Shown: in pieces, positions 17,136 through 26,557 of the stretch
Numbering within the stretch: the first letter of the stretch is position 1
Layout: the number at the start of each line of letters is the position of its first letter
Assembly (NCBI GenBank): GCA_002733805.1
Contig: NVXG01000032.1
Location: 1 to 64,000 of the forward strand
Length of the DNA: 64,000 bases
DNA from: Robiginitomaculum sp.
Lineage (GTDB): Bacteria; Pseudomonadota; Alphaproteobacteria; Caulobacterales; Maricaulaceae
Direction of reading: 5' to 3'
The notes under the pieces: generated by a model
Databases searched by the model: none
Seen by the model: the letters and a program-made list of their open reading frames with translations, nothing else
Told to the model about the DNA's origin: nothing
Translations under genes and position numbers: made by a program

Positions 17136-18701
17136 TCAATTCTTAATTGGTATAAATATATTAATCATCATCCGCAGTGATCGGTAACGACTATCTTTGT
17201 GAAAAGAAACAAAATATCTGAGATTGGCTTCCAATATCGGGACGCTTTTTATTGAAAGGCATGGGTATTCATCATTATTTTTGACAATGGCTATAAAGTG
17301 GTCAATGTTAGCAGAAGCTCTCCTGTCAATCATGATAAACACTCCCACGCTCTCATTTTCTGACATGTATTTGAGTGGTTGAGATGGAGCGTGTTTATAT
17401 CCACGTCTTCCCCAAATTTTAAACTCAATATGGTATTTACGACCATCGGTTTTTTCAGATTCAGTAGGCGCATAGACCAATGTAAGATCCGTTCTTCCAA
17501 TTTTAGAATACTCCTCACGGTGTATGCGATCTTCGGGTTTTCTCAATAAAGCATACACCCAATCACGGACGTCTTCTTCCTTAAAAGATTGCCCCGGAGG
17601 AAACTGGTTAAAGATTTCTGGGATGGCGAAATCAAGTTGCCTAATAAAATAGGAAAAACTCGACTCATCGATGCATTTGTTAAATGTAGCAAGTTCGCTA
17701 TCAGTCGTTAATGCGTATTGAAAATAGCGATACATATACTCATATGTGTATGGTATACCTTCAGGAAATAATTCTCCATATATCTCGAGTATTCTATGGT
17801 ATATTAATGGGCTATCATATGTAACTATTGATTTGATTGAGCCATTTAAACTGTCATTTTTTCTTAAAACAGAGCAGCCTAGGTACGTTTTATCAAATTC
17901 ACAATTTTTTATATTTGTCATTATTGCTACGTATCCATCAATAATTACAGTGATGGCATTTCTATCAAACAGTACACATACGAAATACTTTGAGTTACTG
18001 CCAATAATATTGGATTCTATATACTGATCGGTGCCATTTTCATGCACCCTTAACACAAACTTGGCGCCGTGTTTGCCGGATATGCCAATACTGATTTCAG
18101 TGGAGTGTTTTGATGACCATAAAGAAAAAAATGTTAGAAATTGGTCTTCCATAATTTGACACGTTTTTGGACCGGGCTCAGCAACCATAATGACTGTTGC
18201 CGAATGTGAGCTGATGATTCCGTTGTGCTTATCATTTTCAATGTGAACGATATCCCGGTCACGGGTCTCCCCTTTTTCACCGTCCTTCGCAAAACAAGGT
18301 AATTGAATATCTGGAGGAATGGGAGATGAGGTGTATAACCCTTCCTCACATTGAAAAAAAAACACCGATATATCTGCGTGAAGTTTAACAGATGACATTA
18401 AAGTGCAAAAAACCTTTAAAGGTTTTACTGCCAGTTTATTTTGAATACTAATTTCATACCGTTTCCAGGAAGAATTGATGTTGAACTCTTCGGTTTGCGA
18501 ACTGAACGGACCCTCTAAAGAGATACGTAAACACTCCGGACCTCCAATTGATTTTGCATAAAAAGAGACGGTAGTCGCTTTTCCATTTGGGTATGCTGTT
18601 GCAATTAAGTTGCGTGTTAGAGAATTTAGGCGATATACCCGTGCCATAAGGTCATCAGCATTGGATTTTGTTGTACCTACAATTTTCATTGGATTACTCA
18701 T
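17136..18701 (-). CDS. Orphan protein with C-terminal PD-(D/E)XK-like nuclease motif and beta-rich N-terminus
   Basis: A 521-residue protein of no family I recognise. The C-terminal third has the order expected of a PD-(D/E)XK nuclease: GRTDL with Asp405, then E-F-K (Glu426, Lys428) at the end of a beta-strand, then Gln441 in an SQPLKYM helix. The upstream part (residues 40-290) is beta-rich and resembles two jelly-roll segments. One is carbohydrate-binding-like (SVSFYAKS...WKRYEISI). The second is LamG-like (FLTFFSLWSS...FVCVLFDRNAITVIIDGYVA). Base composition is clearly more AT-rich than the flanks, with codons to match, suggesting transfer. It stands alone beside rnpB. A defence or mobile-element role is an inference. 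ATG at 18701 has a weak ribosome site; Met5 is an alternative. Confidence 0.6.
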   Translation of the reverse strand: MSNPMKIVGTTKSNADDLMARVYRLNSLTRNLIATAYPNGKATTVSFYAKSIGGPECLRISLEGPFSSQTEEFNINSSWKRYEISIQNKLAVKPLKVFCTLMSSVKLHADISVFFFQCEEGLYTSSPIPPDIQLPCFAKDGEKGETRDRDIVHIENDKHNGIISSHSATVIMVAEPGPKTCQIMEDQFLTFFSLWSSKHSTEISIGISGKHGAKFVLRVHENGTDQYIESNIIGSNSKYFVCVLFDRNAITVIIDGYVAIMTNIKNCEFDKTYLGCSVLRKNDSLNGSIKSIVTYDSPLIYHRILEIYGELFPEGIPYTYEYMYRYFQYALTTDSELATFNKCIDESSFSYFIRQLDFAIPEIFNQFPPGQSFKEEDVRDWVYALLRKPEDRIHREEYSKIGRTDLTLVYAPTESEKTDGRKYHIEFKIWGRRGYKHAPSQPLKYMSENESVGVFIMIDRRASANIDHFIAIVKNNDEYPCLSIKSVPILEANLRYFVSFHKDSRYRSLRMMINIFIPIKN

Positions 18702-18996
18702 CGATTAAGATCAATCCTGATTGCACTGCTATTAATACTAGCACGTTCACAAAAATACCAGCGTTCGTTTAGAAGCGTGACGAGGTGCATTCTCAGTATG
18801 CAAATGTAATATTGAAATACCGCCAGCGCTAGCATGCTTCAACATCAAGGGGCATGAGCCCGCTCGATTCGAATACGAAGCCTGTAAACAGAAGTCATTT
18901 TTTATAAAGATACTTAACTATACCCACTCCCCAGCGAGGAGAGGAAGTCTAACGTGACAACCCGTCCTTGTGAACCGCGCCCAGTACCACCCTCTC

Positions 18997-19067
18997 GTCA
19001 TGCCCCGACTTGTTCGGGGTATCCAGCGCATGGGTGCTGGATCACCCGGACAAGCCGTGTGATGACA
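18997..19067. repeat. Imperfect palindromic intergenic repeat
   Basis: GTCATGCCCCGACTTGTTCG at one end mirrors CGGACAAGCCGTGTGATGAC at the other, with an inner TATCCAG/CTGGAT pair, making a long imperfect hairpin. It is related in its core (CCGGACTTG.TCCGGGG) to the repeats at 19107 and 39679. Elements of this REP-like kind are common between alphaproteobacterial genes. Confidence 0.75.
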
Positions 19068-19106
19068 ATTGGTGTTTGGTGATGACAGAAGAGAATAATA
19101 AAAAAG

Positions 19107-19133
19107 CTGGTCCCCGGACTTGATCCAGGGGCC
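19107..19133. repeat. Short palindromic repeat of the CCCCGGACTTGATCC type
   Basis: CTGGTCCCCGGACTTGATCC is followed at once by AGGGGCCA, forming a hairpin. The same 16-mer CCCCGGACTTGATCC appears in the repeat at 39679, 20 kb away. Confidence 0.75.
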
Positions 19134-19172
19134 ACTATTGCAAGAAATGCACTGGCGCAAACAGGCCAGCAA

Positions 19173-19874
19173 TTAAATGCTTTTGGCCATAGCCGCTTTT
19201 TCCCGGCGGTTCGGGAAGCGGTAGAAGATATGGCTACCCACATCGGCGGTGCGCAGCAAGGTGCTGGACCAGAACGGGCGAATGGCCACGGTGTGATAGT
19301 GGGTGGCACGACCAATGGTTGGTTTGTCGATGCCGAGCAGAGCGTTTACCGCACTGGCCTTTGAGCGCGCCCATGCTTTGGCCCGTGGTTTTATGGCCAA
19401 TGAGCCGTCACAGGTAAATGAGAACTGGCAACCAGTGGTGCGGGTTGAACCCTGATAGACCACGTCACAGACGGTGGAGGGGTAATGCCGCGATGTCACA
19501 CGGTTCAGAACCACTTGCGCCACGGCCCTCTGGCCGACAATGGGTTCAGAGCGCGCCTCGTAATAAATTGCCGTGGTCAAGCAATCTAGTTTGGCGGCTT
19601 GCGTATGAGCCAGCGCCAAATGATTGCGGGTGAAAGTTTCCAATTCGGCAAAGGCAAAGGTTTTGGGCACAATGCTGGTTAAAGACGGAACCGATCCGGC
19701 CGCAACAAACGAGTGTGCCATGTCCCGCCACATGGTGTCTTCAACTTGTGCATCAGCCTTGTCTGGAACTTGCAAAAACAAGACAGGCAACGCCAACAAT
19801 GCCAAGGCAAATACTGCGCTGCGACCCAACAGGGCCGGGGTACTGATCCCCAAAATTGTGCTGATCTTCTTCAT
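19173..19874 (-). CDS. Cell wall hydrolase, SleB/Hydrolase_2 family
   Basis: A 233-residue secreted or membrane-anchored peptidoglycan hydrolase. The hydrophobic segment at residues 17-36 (signal or anchor) is followed by a linker. The Hydrolase_2 domain then starts at LDCLTTAIYYEARSE, whose Glu is the likely catalytic acid, and continues with GQRAVAQVVLNRV and the GCQFSFTCDG block. The family includes spore-cortex lytic SleB and CwlJ. In non-sporulating alphaproteobacteria it is thought to act in wall remodelling or growth. ATG at 19874. It is a single gene with a 205-base upstream region before ppdK that shows no clear motif beyond AT-rich stretches. Confidence 0.9.
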   Translation of the reverse strand: MKKISTILGISTPALLGRSAVFALALLALPVLFLQVPDKADAQVEDTMWRDMAHSFVAAGSVPSLTSIVPKTFAFAELETFTRNHLALAHTQAAKLDCLTTAIYYEARSEPIVGQRAVAQVVLNRVTSRHYPSTVCDVVYQGSTRTTGCQFSFTCDGSLAIKPRAKAWARSKASAVNALLGIDKPTIGRATHYHTVAIRPFWSSTLLRTADVGSHIFYRFPNRREKAAMAKSI

Positions 19875-20079
19875 CTTCAGCCTGCTGCTTTGCGTTCTTC
19901 AAACCAGATATCAAGACTTGGTTTACCGTAAACCACTTAACATCTGCCTAATTTGGCTCGCAGATAGGGAGTCTAACGATTCCCGTCAATGGCTAAACGT
20001 AGAAAATTATACCCCGAACCGGTAGATCGAGGATAAATTCGATCAATTTTATGTCATAAATAGTAGTATATGATCGAAA

Positions 20080-22761
20080 TCAGGTTTTGGAGTTTGCATT
20101 TCGGATTGCAGCCTGCGCGGCGGCCAATCGGGCAATCGGCACCCGAAATGGAGAACAGGAAATGTAATCCAACCCTAGCTTCTCACAAAAATCAATACTG
20201 GCCGGATCGCCGCCATGTTCGCCGCAAATCCCCAGTTTGATGTCGGGGCGCGCCGCCCGACCCCGCTGAACGGCAATGTCGATCAATTGCCCGACACCAT
20301 GCTCGTCAATCGACACAAACGGGTCTTTTTCAAACACCCCTTGATGCACATATTCGCCCAGAAACGACGAAGCGTCATCTCGCGACAAACCCAATGTGGT
20401 CTGGGTCAAATCATTGGTCCCGAACGAGAAGAAGCTGGCCGGACCCGCCAATTTATCAGCGCACAGCGCCGCACGGGGCAATTCAATCATCGCGCCATAT
20501 TGGTAGGTGGGCGCGTCGCCCAGTTCGTCGGTTACCTTTTTGGCTTCCAGCTCAATCCACGATTTTAAGATTTGCAATTCTTTGGCGGTTGCCGCCAGCG
20601 GGATCATGATCTCAACCTGAGCCAGCACGCCGGTTTCGCGCTTTACTTCGGCTTGCGCCTCAAAAATCGCCCGGGCCTGCATCTGATAAATCTCAGGATA
20701 GCTAATCCCCAAGCGACAACCGCGATGGCCCAGCATTGGATTGCTTTCAGCCAGAGAGGCGGCGCGTTTCATCAAAGCATCGACCGCAATGCCGGTGGCT
20801 TCGGCCACGGCAGCCACGTCTTCGGCGGTGTGGGGTAAAAATTCATGCAAAGGCGGGTCCAGAAGACGAATGGTACACGGCAAATCACCCATGATCTGGA
20901 ATATCTCAACAAAATCACCGCGTTGCATCGGTAAAATCCGATCCAGTGCGGTAATCCGCCCGGCTTTGTCTTCGGCCAAGATCATTTCGCGAACCGCCGC
21001 AATGCGGCTTTCTTCAAAGAACATATGTTCAGTCCGGCACAGGCCAATCCCTTCGGCCCCAAAGTCCCGAGCGGTTTGTACGTCTTCGGGTGTTTCGGCG
21101 TTGGTCCGCACTTTCATGCGGCGCTGGCCATCGGCCCATTCCATCAAAATGGCAAATTCGCCGGTTAACTCCGGCTGTACCATCGGGGCCGCGCCCAGCA
21201 GCACATGACCCTTGCCACCATCAATGGTGATAATGTCGCCCTCAGATACCGTGCGGCCTGCGACTTCAAATTTTTGTTCTCGCGCATTGATCTGCAAGCT
21301 ACCCGCGCCCGAAACGCAAGGCCGACCCATGCCGCGCGCCACCACTGCCGCGTGCGAGGTCATACCGCCCCGGGCCGTGACAATCCCTTTGGCGGCGTGC
21401 ATGCCGTGAATATCTTCCGGTGAGGTTTCCACCCGAACCAGAATGACATCCTGACCTTGCCCGGCCCGTAATACCGCTTCCTCAGCCGTAAACACCGCCT
21501 GTCCGGTGGCCGCACCGGGTGAGGCCGGTAATCCCTTGGTCAGGATGACATTGGTATGCCCGTCGGCCAGACGCGGGTGCAGCAATTGATCCAATGAAGT
21601 GGCCTCGATCCGCAAAATGGCATCTTGTTCACTGATCAAGCCCTCGCCCACCATGTCCACAGCGATTTTCAACGCCGCCCCGGCGGTGCGTTTTCCAGCC
21701 CGGGTTTGCAACATCCATAACCGGTCCTGCTCGACCGTAAACTCGATGTCCTGCATGTCGCTATAATGGGTTTCCAGTTTGGCAAAAACCTGGGTTAATT
21801 CATCAAACACGACCGGCAATGCTTCTTCCATCGAAATTTGTTTGTCACCCATTTCTTCGCGGGCGGCTTTGGTCAGGGCATGGGGCGTGCGGATACCGGC
21901 CACCACGTCCTCACCCTGTGCATTGATCAAAAACTCGCCATACCAAGCCTTCTCGCCGGTCGACGGATTGCGGGTAAAGGCCACGCCAGTGGCCGAGCGT
22001 TGGCCCATATTGCCAAACACCATGGCTTGCACATTGACCGCCGTGCCCCAATCGGCCGGGATCTCGTGCAACATGCGATAAACCTTGGCCCGCTCATTCA
22101 TCCAGCTATCAAACACGGCGCGGATCGCGCCCCATAATTGCTCGGATGCAGTTGAGGGAAATGGAACTTCCAGCTCTTCTTCGACCAGCGCCAGATATTG
22201 CCCAGCGATCTTCTCCCAATCCTCGGCCAACATGTCGGTGTCGGCTTCATAGCCTTGGATGTCTTTGTGCTCGTCGAGCAATTCTTCGAACAGGTCATGG
22301 TCGAGACCCAGCACCACATCGGAATACATCTGGATAAAGCGCCGATAACTATCAAACGCAAAGCGCCGATCGCCTGACATTTCGGCCAGCCCTTCGACCG
22401 TCTGCGAATTCAAACCTAAATTCAAAACTGTATCCATCATGCCGGGCATCGAGGCGCGCCCGCCGGATCGCACCGAAACCAGCAATGGCGATTTGGCATC
22501 CCCAAATTTCTTGCCAGCTTGCACTTCCAAGGTTTTTAAGGCCGCATCAGCCTGCGCCCGCAAGCCATCTGGCCAAGCCTTGCCCTGCTCGTAATAGGCT
22601 GAACAAACCTCAGTGGTCAGGGTAAATCCGGGCGGCACCGGCAGGCCCAAAGACGACATCTCGGCCAAATTGGCTCCCTTGCCACCCAACAGATTTTTCA
22701 TGGTCGCAGCGCCATCGGCTGCGCCATTGCCAAATCCATACACCCATTTGCGATCCGACAT
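20080..22761 (-). CDS. ppdK: Pyruvate, phosphate dikinase
   Basis: An 893-residue enzyme interconverting pyruvate, ATP and phosphate with PEP, AMP and pyrophosphate. The N-terminal ATP-grasp domain begins KWVYGFGNGAADG and includes GGKGANLAEMSSLGLPVPPGF. The swivelling phosphohistidine domain has GGMTSHAAVVARGMGRPCV with the catalytic His. The C-terminal PEP/pyruvate TIM barrel has GTEHMF-type (LCRTEHMFF) and SFGTNDLTQ. The length is typical. ATG at 22761 (MSDRKWV) with GGAA upstream is preferred to the non-ATG start four codons earlier. It lies 20 bases after glyS on the same strand. The order glyQ-glyS-ppdK recurs in alphaproteobacteria, so one operon is likely. Confidence 0.97.
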   Translation of the reverse strand: MSDRKWVYGFGNGAADGAATMKNLLGGKGANLAEMSSLGLPVPPGFTLTTEVCSAYYEQGKAWPDGLRAQADAALKTLEVQAGKKFGDAKSPLLVSVRSGGRASMPGMMDTVLNLGLNSQTVEGLAEMSGDRRFAFDSYRRFIQMYSDVVLGLDHDLFEELLDEHKDIQGYEADTDMLAEDWEKIAGQYLALVEEELEVPFPSTASEQLWGAIRAVFDSWMNERAKVYRMLHEIPADWGTAVNVQAMVFGNMGQRSATGVAFTRNPSTGEKAWYGEFLINAQGEDVVAGIRTPHALTKAAREEMGDKQISMEEALPVVFDELTQVFAKLETHYSDMQDIEFTVEQDRLWMLQTRAGKRTAGAALKIAVDMVGEGLISEQDAILRIEATSLDQLLHPRLADGHTNVILTKGLPASPGAATGQAVFTAEEAVLRAGQGQDVILVRVETSPEDIHGMHAAKGIVTARGGMTSHAAVVARGMGRPCVSGAGSLQINAREQKFEVAGRTVSEGDIITIDGGKGHVLLGAAPMVQPELTGEFAILMEWADGQRRMKVRTNAETPEDVQTARDFGAEGIGLCRTEHMFFEESRIAAVREMILAEDKAGRITALDRILPMQRGDFVEIFQIMGDLPCTIRLLDPPLHEFLPHTAEDVAAVAEATGIAVDALMKRAASLAESNPMLGHRGCRLGISYPEIYQMQARAIFEAQAEVKRETGVLAQVEIMIPLAATAKELQILKSWIELEAKKVTDELGDAPTYQYGAMIELPRAALCADKLAGPASFFSFGTNDLTQTTLGLSRDDASSFLGEYVHQGVFEKDPFVSIDEHGVGQLIDIAVQRGRAARPDIKLGICGEHGGDPASIDFCEKLGLDYISCSPFRVPIARLAAAQAAIRNANSKT

Positions 22762-22781
22762 ATCTGGTTCCACTTTTGTGT

Positions 22782-24788
22782 TTATCCGGCGATTCGATCA
22801 AAGTCTGCCACAGGTGTCAGCGCGCTGCGAATCCCCGATAGCAATTTCAGACGATTAACCCGTAAGTTTTCTTGCTTGTCATTGACCATCACTTCATCAA
22901 AGAACGCATCAATCGGCCCGCGCAAGGGGGCCAACGCCGCCATGGCTGCGGTGTAATCCTCGGCAGTAATCGCTTTGGCTGCGGTCTGGCTGGCCGTTTC
23001 TAGCGCTGCGAACAGTGCTTTTTCTTCTGGCTCGATAAGTAATTTTACGTCAACCTCACCAACAATCGTCTCGCTTTGTTTTTTCTGTTCGACCTTTACG
23101 ATATTGGCGGCTCTCTTAGTGCCAGCCAATAATTGCTCGCCATCAGCTGTCGCTAAGAACGTAGAGAGTGCCTCGACCCGCGCTACAATTGCCACTAGAT
23201 CGGCACCCGCTTGTGAAATAACTGCGTCGATCAAGTCATGTGAAAAACCCTGCTCTCGCAAATGGACTTTCAAGCGGTCAAACACAAAACTCGATAATTC
23301 AGCCGGAATAGGTAGCCGCACTTTGTTTTCCAACAATATCCGGATCACCCCCAGCGCCGCGCGCCGTAAGGCGTACGGGTCTTTACTCCCCGTGGGTTTT
23401 TCGTCGATGGCCCAAAAACCAACCAAGGTATCCAGCTTGTCAGCCAGTGCCACGGCAATGCTGACCGGATCGGTTGGTACGGCATCAGTTGGGCCTTGTG
23501 GTTTGTAATGATCGCGGATGGCATCAGCTACGGCCATGTCTTCGCCATCAGCCAAAGCATAATAGCGCCCGATCACCCCTTGCAAGCTGGTAAACTCCAC
23601 CACCATTTGGGTGGTGAGGTCCGCCTTGGCTAGCCACGCGGCGCGTTCGGCCAGTTCGGGATCGGCCCCCATTTTTGGGGCGAGTTCCTTGGCCAGCGCT
23701 GCCACCCGCATCGCCTTGTCATAGACGCTGCCCAGTTTCTGGTGAAACACCACATCGTGTAAAGCATTAACTCGGCTGCGCAGGGTTTGGGTGCGGTCGG
23801 TATCCCAAAAATACCGGGCATCGGCCAAGCGCGCAGTCAGCACGCGGGCATTGCCCTGGGCTATGGCTGTGCCGCCATCGGGTGCCGCTAAATTGGCCAC
23901 GACCAAAAAGTGCGGGGCCAGCTTGCCGGTTTTGGCGTTGTTCACCGAAAAGTATTTCTGGTGCTTGGCCATCGACAGCGTGATCACTTCGGGCGGCAGG
24001 TCGAGAAATGCCTCGTCCATTTGCCCCAGCAACACCACTGGCCATTCGGCCAAACCGGCCACTTCGTCCAGCAAAGCCGGATCTTCTACCAAGCTCAACT
24101 TATGCTGCTGGCAAATTTGTTTGATCTGTTCGGATATCCGAGCTTTGCGGTCCCCGGCATCCAGCACCACATGACCCTCGCCTTCGAGGTGCTCGCGATA
24201 ATCGGCAAAGGACGACACGAGAAACGGTCCCGGTCCCATCTGTCGGTGGCCCATGGTTTGATTGCCGCTGGCAATCCCGGCTACTTCAAACGGGACCACT
24301 TTGCCATCCAACAAACAGACAATGCCGTGTAACGGGCGCACCCAGCGAAAACTACCGCTGCCCCATTTCATGGATTTTGGCCATGGAAAATCAGCCATAA
24401 TTTGCGGGGTCGTTTCAGCCAGAACTTGCTCGGCGGCCCGACCGGGTTTTTCTATTTTAGCGACCCAGAACTTGCCCTTTTTGTCTTCGCGCTGCTCGCA
24501 CTTATCCATTGAGCTAATTCCGGCCCCGCGCATAAACCCAGCCAAAGCCTGTTCCGGTGCGCCAACTCGTGGACCTTTGCGTTCTTCGGAAACATCTGGT
24601 GATTTTTCCGGTAGATCAGTAATCACCAACGTCAACCGCCTTGGTCCAGCAAAGGTCTGTATTTCACCAAATTCAAAACCCGCGTCCTTCAAGGATTTTT
24701 GCAGGCCATTGCCCAGATCACGGGCCGCCTTACCCTGCATCCGGGCCGGTATTTCTTCACAGAAAATTTCAAGGAGAAACTCAGCCAT
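22782..24788 (-). CDS. glyS: Glycyl-tRNA synthetase beta subunit
   Basis: A 668-residue tRNA-binding subunit of the heterotetrameric glycyl-tRNA synthetase. It starts [18 protein letters not shown], the standard beta-subunit N-terminus. It contains FPKSMKW-type (FPWPKSMKWG), the RPLHGIVCLLDG block and the central LADKLDTLVGFWAIDEKPTGSKDP-type segment with its HD-like neighbourhood. A DALR-like anticodon-binding C-terminus is inferred from length. Its ATG overlaps the stop of glyQ in TAATG (24786-24790), giving translational coupling of the two subunits. ppdK follows after 20 bases. Confidence 0.97.
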   Translation of the reverse strand: MAEFLLEIFCEEIPARMQGKAARDLGNGLQKSLKDAGFEFGEIQTFAGPRRLTLVITDLPEKSPDVSEERKGPRVGAPEQALAGFMRGAGISSMDKCEQREDKKGKFWVAKIEKPGRAAEQVLAETTPQIMADFPWPKSMKWGSGSFRWVRPLHGIVCLLDGKVVPFEVAGIASGNQTMGHRQMGPGPFLVSSFADYREHLEGEGHVVLDAGDRKARISEQIKQICQQHKLSLVEDPALLDEVAGLAEWPVVLLGQMDEAFLDLPPEVITLSMAKHQKYFSVNNAKTGKLAPHFLVVANLAAPDGGTAIAQGNARVLTARLADARYFWDTDRTQTLRSRVNALHDVVFHQKLGSVYDKAMRVAALAKELAPKMGADPELAERAAWLAKADLTTQMVVEFTSLQGVIGRYYALADGEDMAVADAIRDHYKPQGPTDAVPTDPVSIAVALADKLDTLVGFWAIDEKPTGSKDPYALRRAALGVIRILLENKVRLPIPAELSSFVFDRLKVHLREQGFSHDLIDAVISQAGADLVAIVARVEALSTFLATADGEQLLAGTKRAANIVKVEQKKQSETIVGEVDVKLLIEPEEKALFAALETASQTAAKAITAEDYTAAMAALAPLRGPIDAFFDEVMVNDKQENLRVNRLKLLSGIRSALTPVADFDRIAG

Positions 24789-25663
24789 TATCCTGCCTCC
24801 TCAAGGGCGACCCAGCTTTGGGCGCAGCCTTTGGCCAGATCGCGAACCCGCTTGATATAGCTGGCCCGCTCGGTGGCTGACACCACACCGCGCGCATCTA
24901 AAATGTTAAAGGCGTGGCTAGCTTTGAGCACAAAATCATAGGCCGGCAAGGGCAGGTTTTGCTCTAGCAAAATCCCGCATTGGCGCTCGGCATCGGCAAA
25001 CCAACGGGTGAACATCTCGGTATCGGCATGGGTAAAGTTGAAGTGTGAAAACTGACGCTCGTTTTCCTGAAACACGTCCGCATAAGTCACACCGTCATTG
25101 TTAAAGGCCAGATCATAAATGCTATCCACGCCCTGCACATAGGTTGCCAGACGCTCCAGACCATAGGTCAGCTCGCCCGAAACCGGATTAACCTCCAATC
25201 CGCCAACCTGCTGAAAATAGGTGAACTGGCTAACTTCCATGCCGTCGCACCACACTTCCCAACCCAGACCCCATGCGCCGACTGTGGGATTTTCCCAGTC
25301 GTCCTCGACAAAGCGCACATCGTGCAAGTCCATATCAATGCCGATGGCCCGCAAACTGTTCAGGTATAATTCCTGCAAGTTATCCGGGCTGGGTTTGAGC
25401 AAAACCTGAAACTGGTAATAGTGCTGCAACCGGTTGGGGTTTTCGCCATACCGACCATCGGCCGGGCGGCGGCTCGGTTGCACATAGGCCGCATTCCACG
25501 GTTTTGGACCCAAGGAGCGCAACGTCGTTGCCGGGTGCAACGTACCGGCCCCGACCTCCAGATCATGCGGTTGCAAAATCACGCAGCCTTGTTCGGCCCA
25601 ATAGTGTTGCAGGGTCAGAATTAGGTCTTGAAAACTGAGCGGTTGTTTGGGTGGCTTAGACAT
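24788..25663 (-). CDS. glyQ: Glycyl-tRNA synthetase alpha subunit
   Basis: A 291-residue catalytic subunit that activates glycine. Recognised from [60 protein letters not shown] and [19 protein letters not shown], all hallmarks of GlyQ. The frame is open 116 codons further upstream over the neighbouring methylase, but ATG at 25663 ([11 protein letters not shown]) is the family start. It is first of a glyQ-glyS-ppdK unit and 53 bases after the methylase gene on the same strand, so it may share that transcript. Confidence 0.97.
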   Translation of the reverse strand: MSKPPKQPLSFQDLILTLQHYWAEQGCVILQPHDLEVGAGTLHPATTLRSLGPKPWNAAYVQPSRRPADGRYGENPNRLQHYYQFQVLLKPSPDNLQELYLNSLRAIGIDMDLHDVRFVEDDWENPTVGAWGLGWEVWCDGMEVSQFTYFQQVGGLEVNPVSGELTYGLERLATYVQGVDSIYDLAFNNDGVTYADVFQENERQFSHFNFTHADTEMFTRWFADAERQCGILLEQNLPLPAYDFVLKASHAFNILDARGVVSATERASYIKRVRDLAKGCAQSWVALEEAG

Positions 25664-25716
25664 GGAAAAATTGGTTCCGGAATTGCAGTGTTCAAACGGG
25701 TTGTACCCATTTTTAC

Positions 25717-26451
25717 TCAAAAGACCAGAGCCTCTTTCCCGCGAAAGATCGCCTCGGCGCGCGCCGTGTAGCTTTGGCCGGTTTCGTGTAAGATCAATGG
25801 GGCTAGAAGTTTGGAGCCAGTCCGCACCCCTTTGCGGGCCTGCACCACAACCCGGTGAGCGTTTTGCCCGACCCTCGGGACGATGGGCAATATCTGAATG
25901 GCCCCGCACGGACCCTGCAACAAAGCGACAATTTCGGCCAGATGATCGGCCCGGTGGATCAGGGTCAGATGCCCCCGCGCTTTCACCAATATCAAAGCCA
26001 GCCGCACCCAAGTGGCAAGGTCGGCACCATTTCCGACAAATGCAGTATCTTTGCCGGGTTTGGGTACATTGCCAGCACTGGCATTGTCCTGAAACGGTGG
26101 GTTGAAAAAAACCTGATTAAAACTGTCTGGACACAATTCTTTGGGCCGGGCACTGACATCTCCAGATAAAACCGCAACTCGATCACCCAAATCGTTACGT
26201 TGGATATTGCTGCCGCAAAGTTCGACCAATTCCGGCTGTTTTTCCAATCCGGTAAATTGCGCGCCCGGATTGCGCCAGGCCGCACACAACAAGGCAGTAC
26301 CGGCACCACAGCCCAGTTCCAAAGCGTTTTGTCCCTGCGCCAGATCAATGGCTGCGGCCAACAATGCCGCGTCCAATCCAGCCCGATAGCCCTGCCCTTG
26401 GGCAATGGACAATGTGCCATCAAGGAAAAAAGGAATCGTCGGGTCAGTCAT
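25717..26451 (-). CDS. TrmN6-like adenine-N6 methyltransferase (small domain)
   Basis: A 244-residue SAM-dependent methylase. Motif I is [13 protein letters not shown] near residue 45, and the NPPF tetrapeptide near residue 115 is typical of N6-adenine methylases. Its size and placement beside a divergent polyprenyl synthase match the alphaproteobacterial genes annotated as tRNA1(Val) A37-N6 methyltransferase. Substrate assignment to tRNA is by family; a rRNA or protein substrate is possible. ATG at 26451 (MTDPTIPFF) is preferred to a start seven codons upstream. It is probably co-directional and possibly co-transcribed with glyQ. Confidence 0.82.
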   Translation of the reverse strand: MTDPTIPFFLDGTLSIAQGQGYRAGLDAALLAAAIDLAQGQNALELGCGAGTALLCAAWRNPGAQFTGLEKQPELVELCGSNIQRNDLGDRVAVLSGDVSARPKELCPDSFNQVFFNPPFQDNASAGNVPKPGKDTAFVGNGADLATWVRLALILVKARGHLTLIHRADHLAEIVALLQGPCGAIQILPIVPRVGQNAHRVVVQARKGVRTGSKLLAPLILHETGQSYTARAEAIFRGKEALVF

Positions 26452-26557
26452 ACTGAAAAAAACTTCATTCAATTTATCGTCAGATGTTATTCATATCTCA
26501 CTCATTTGCTTGGCAAGCAAACCAGCAATTTGTATGGTAGGCTAACTGTTGGAAACA

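Larger units (their letters stand above)
18702..19172. other. Intergenic region with two dispersed hairpin repeats
   Basis: This is the gap between the nuclease-like gene and the SleB-type gene. The first 290 bases are AT-rich and hold only the promoter of the nuclease-like gene. The second part carries two copies of a dispersed palindromic repeat listed separately. No tRNA, att-type direct repeat or further coding frame was seen. Confidence 0.5.

Noticed and set aside
17080-18996. Complete mobile element or prophage around the nuclease-like gene
   Set aside because: No integrase, transposase, tRNA target or flanking direct repeat is visible; only foreign composition supports transfer.
25664-26011. 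N-terminal extension of glyQ
   Set aside because: The region is coding for the TrmN6-like methylase in another frame; GlyQ starts at MSKPPKQ.
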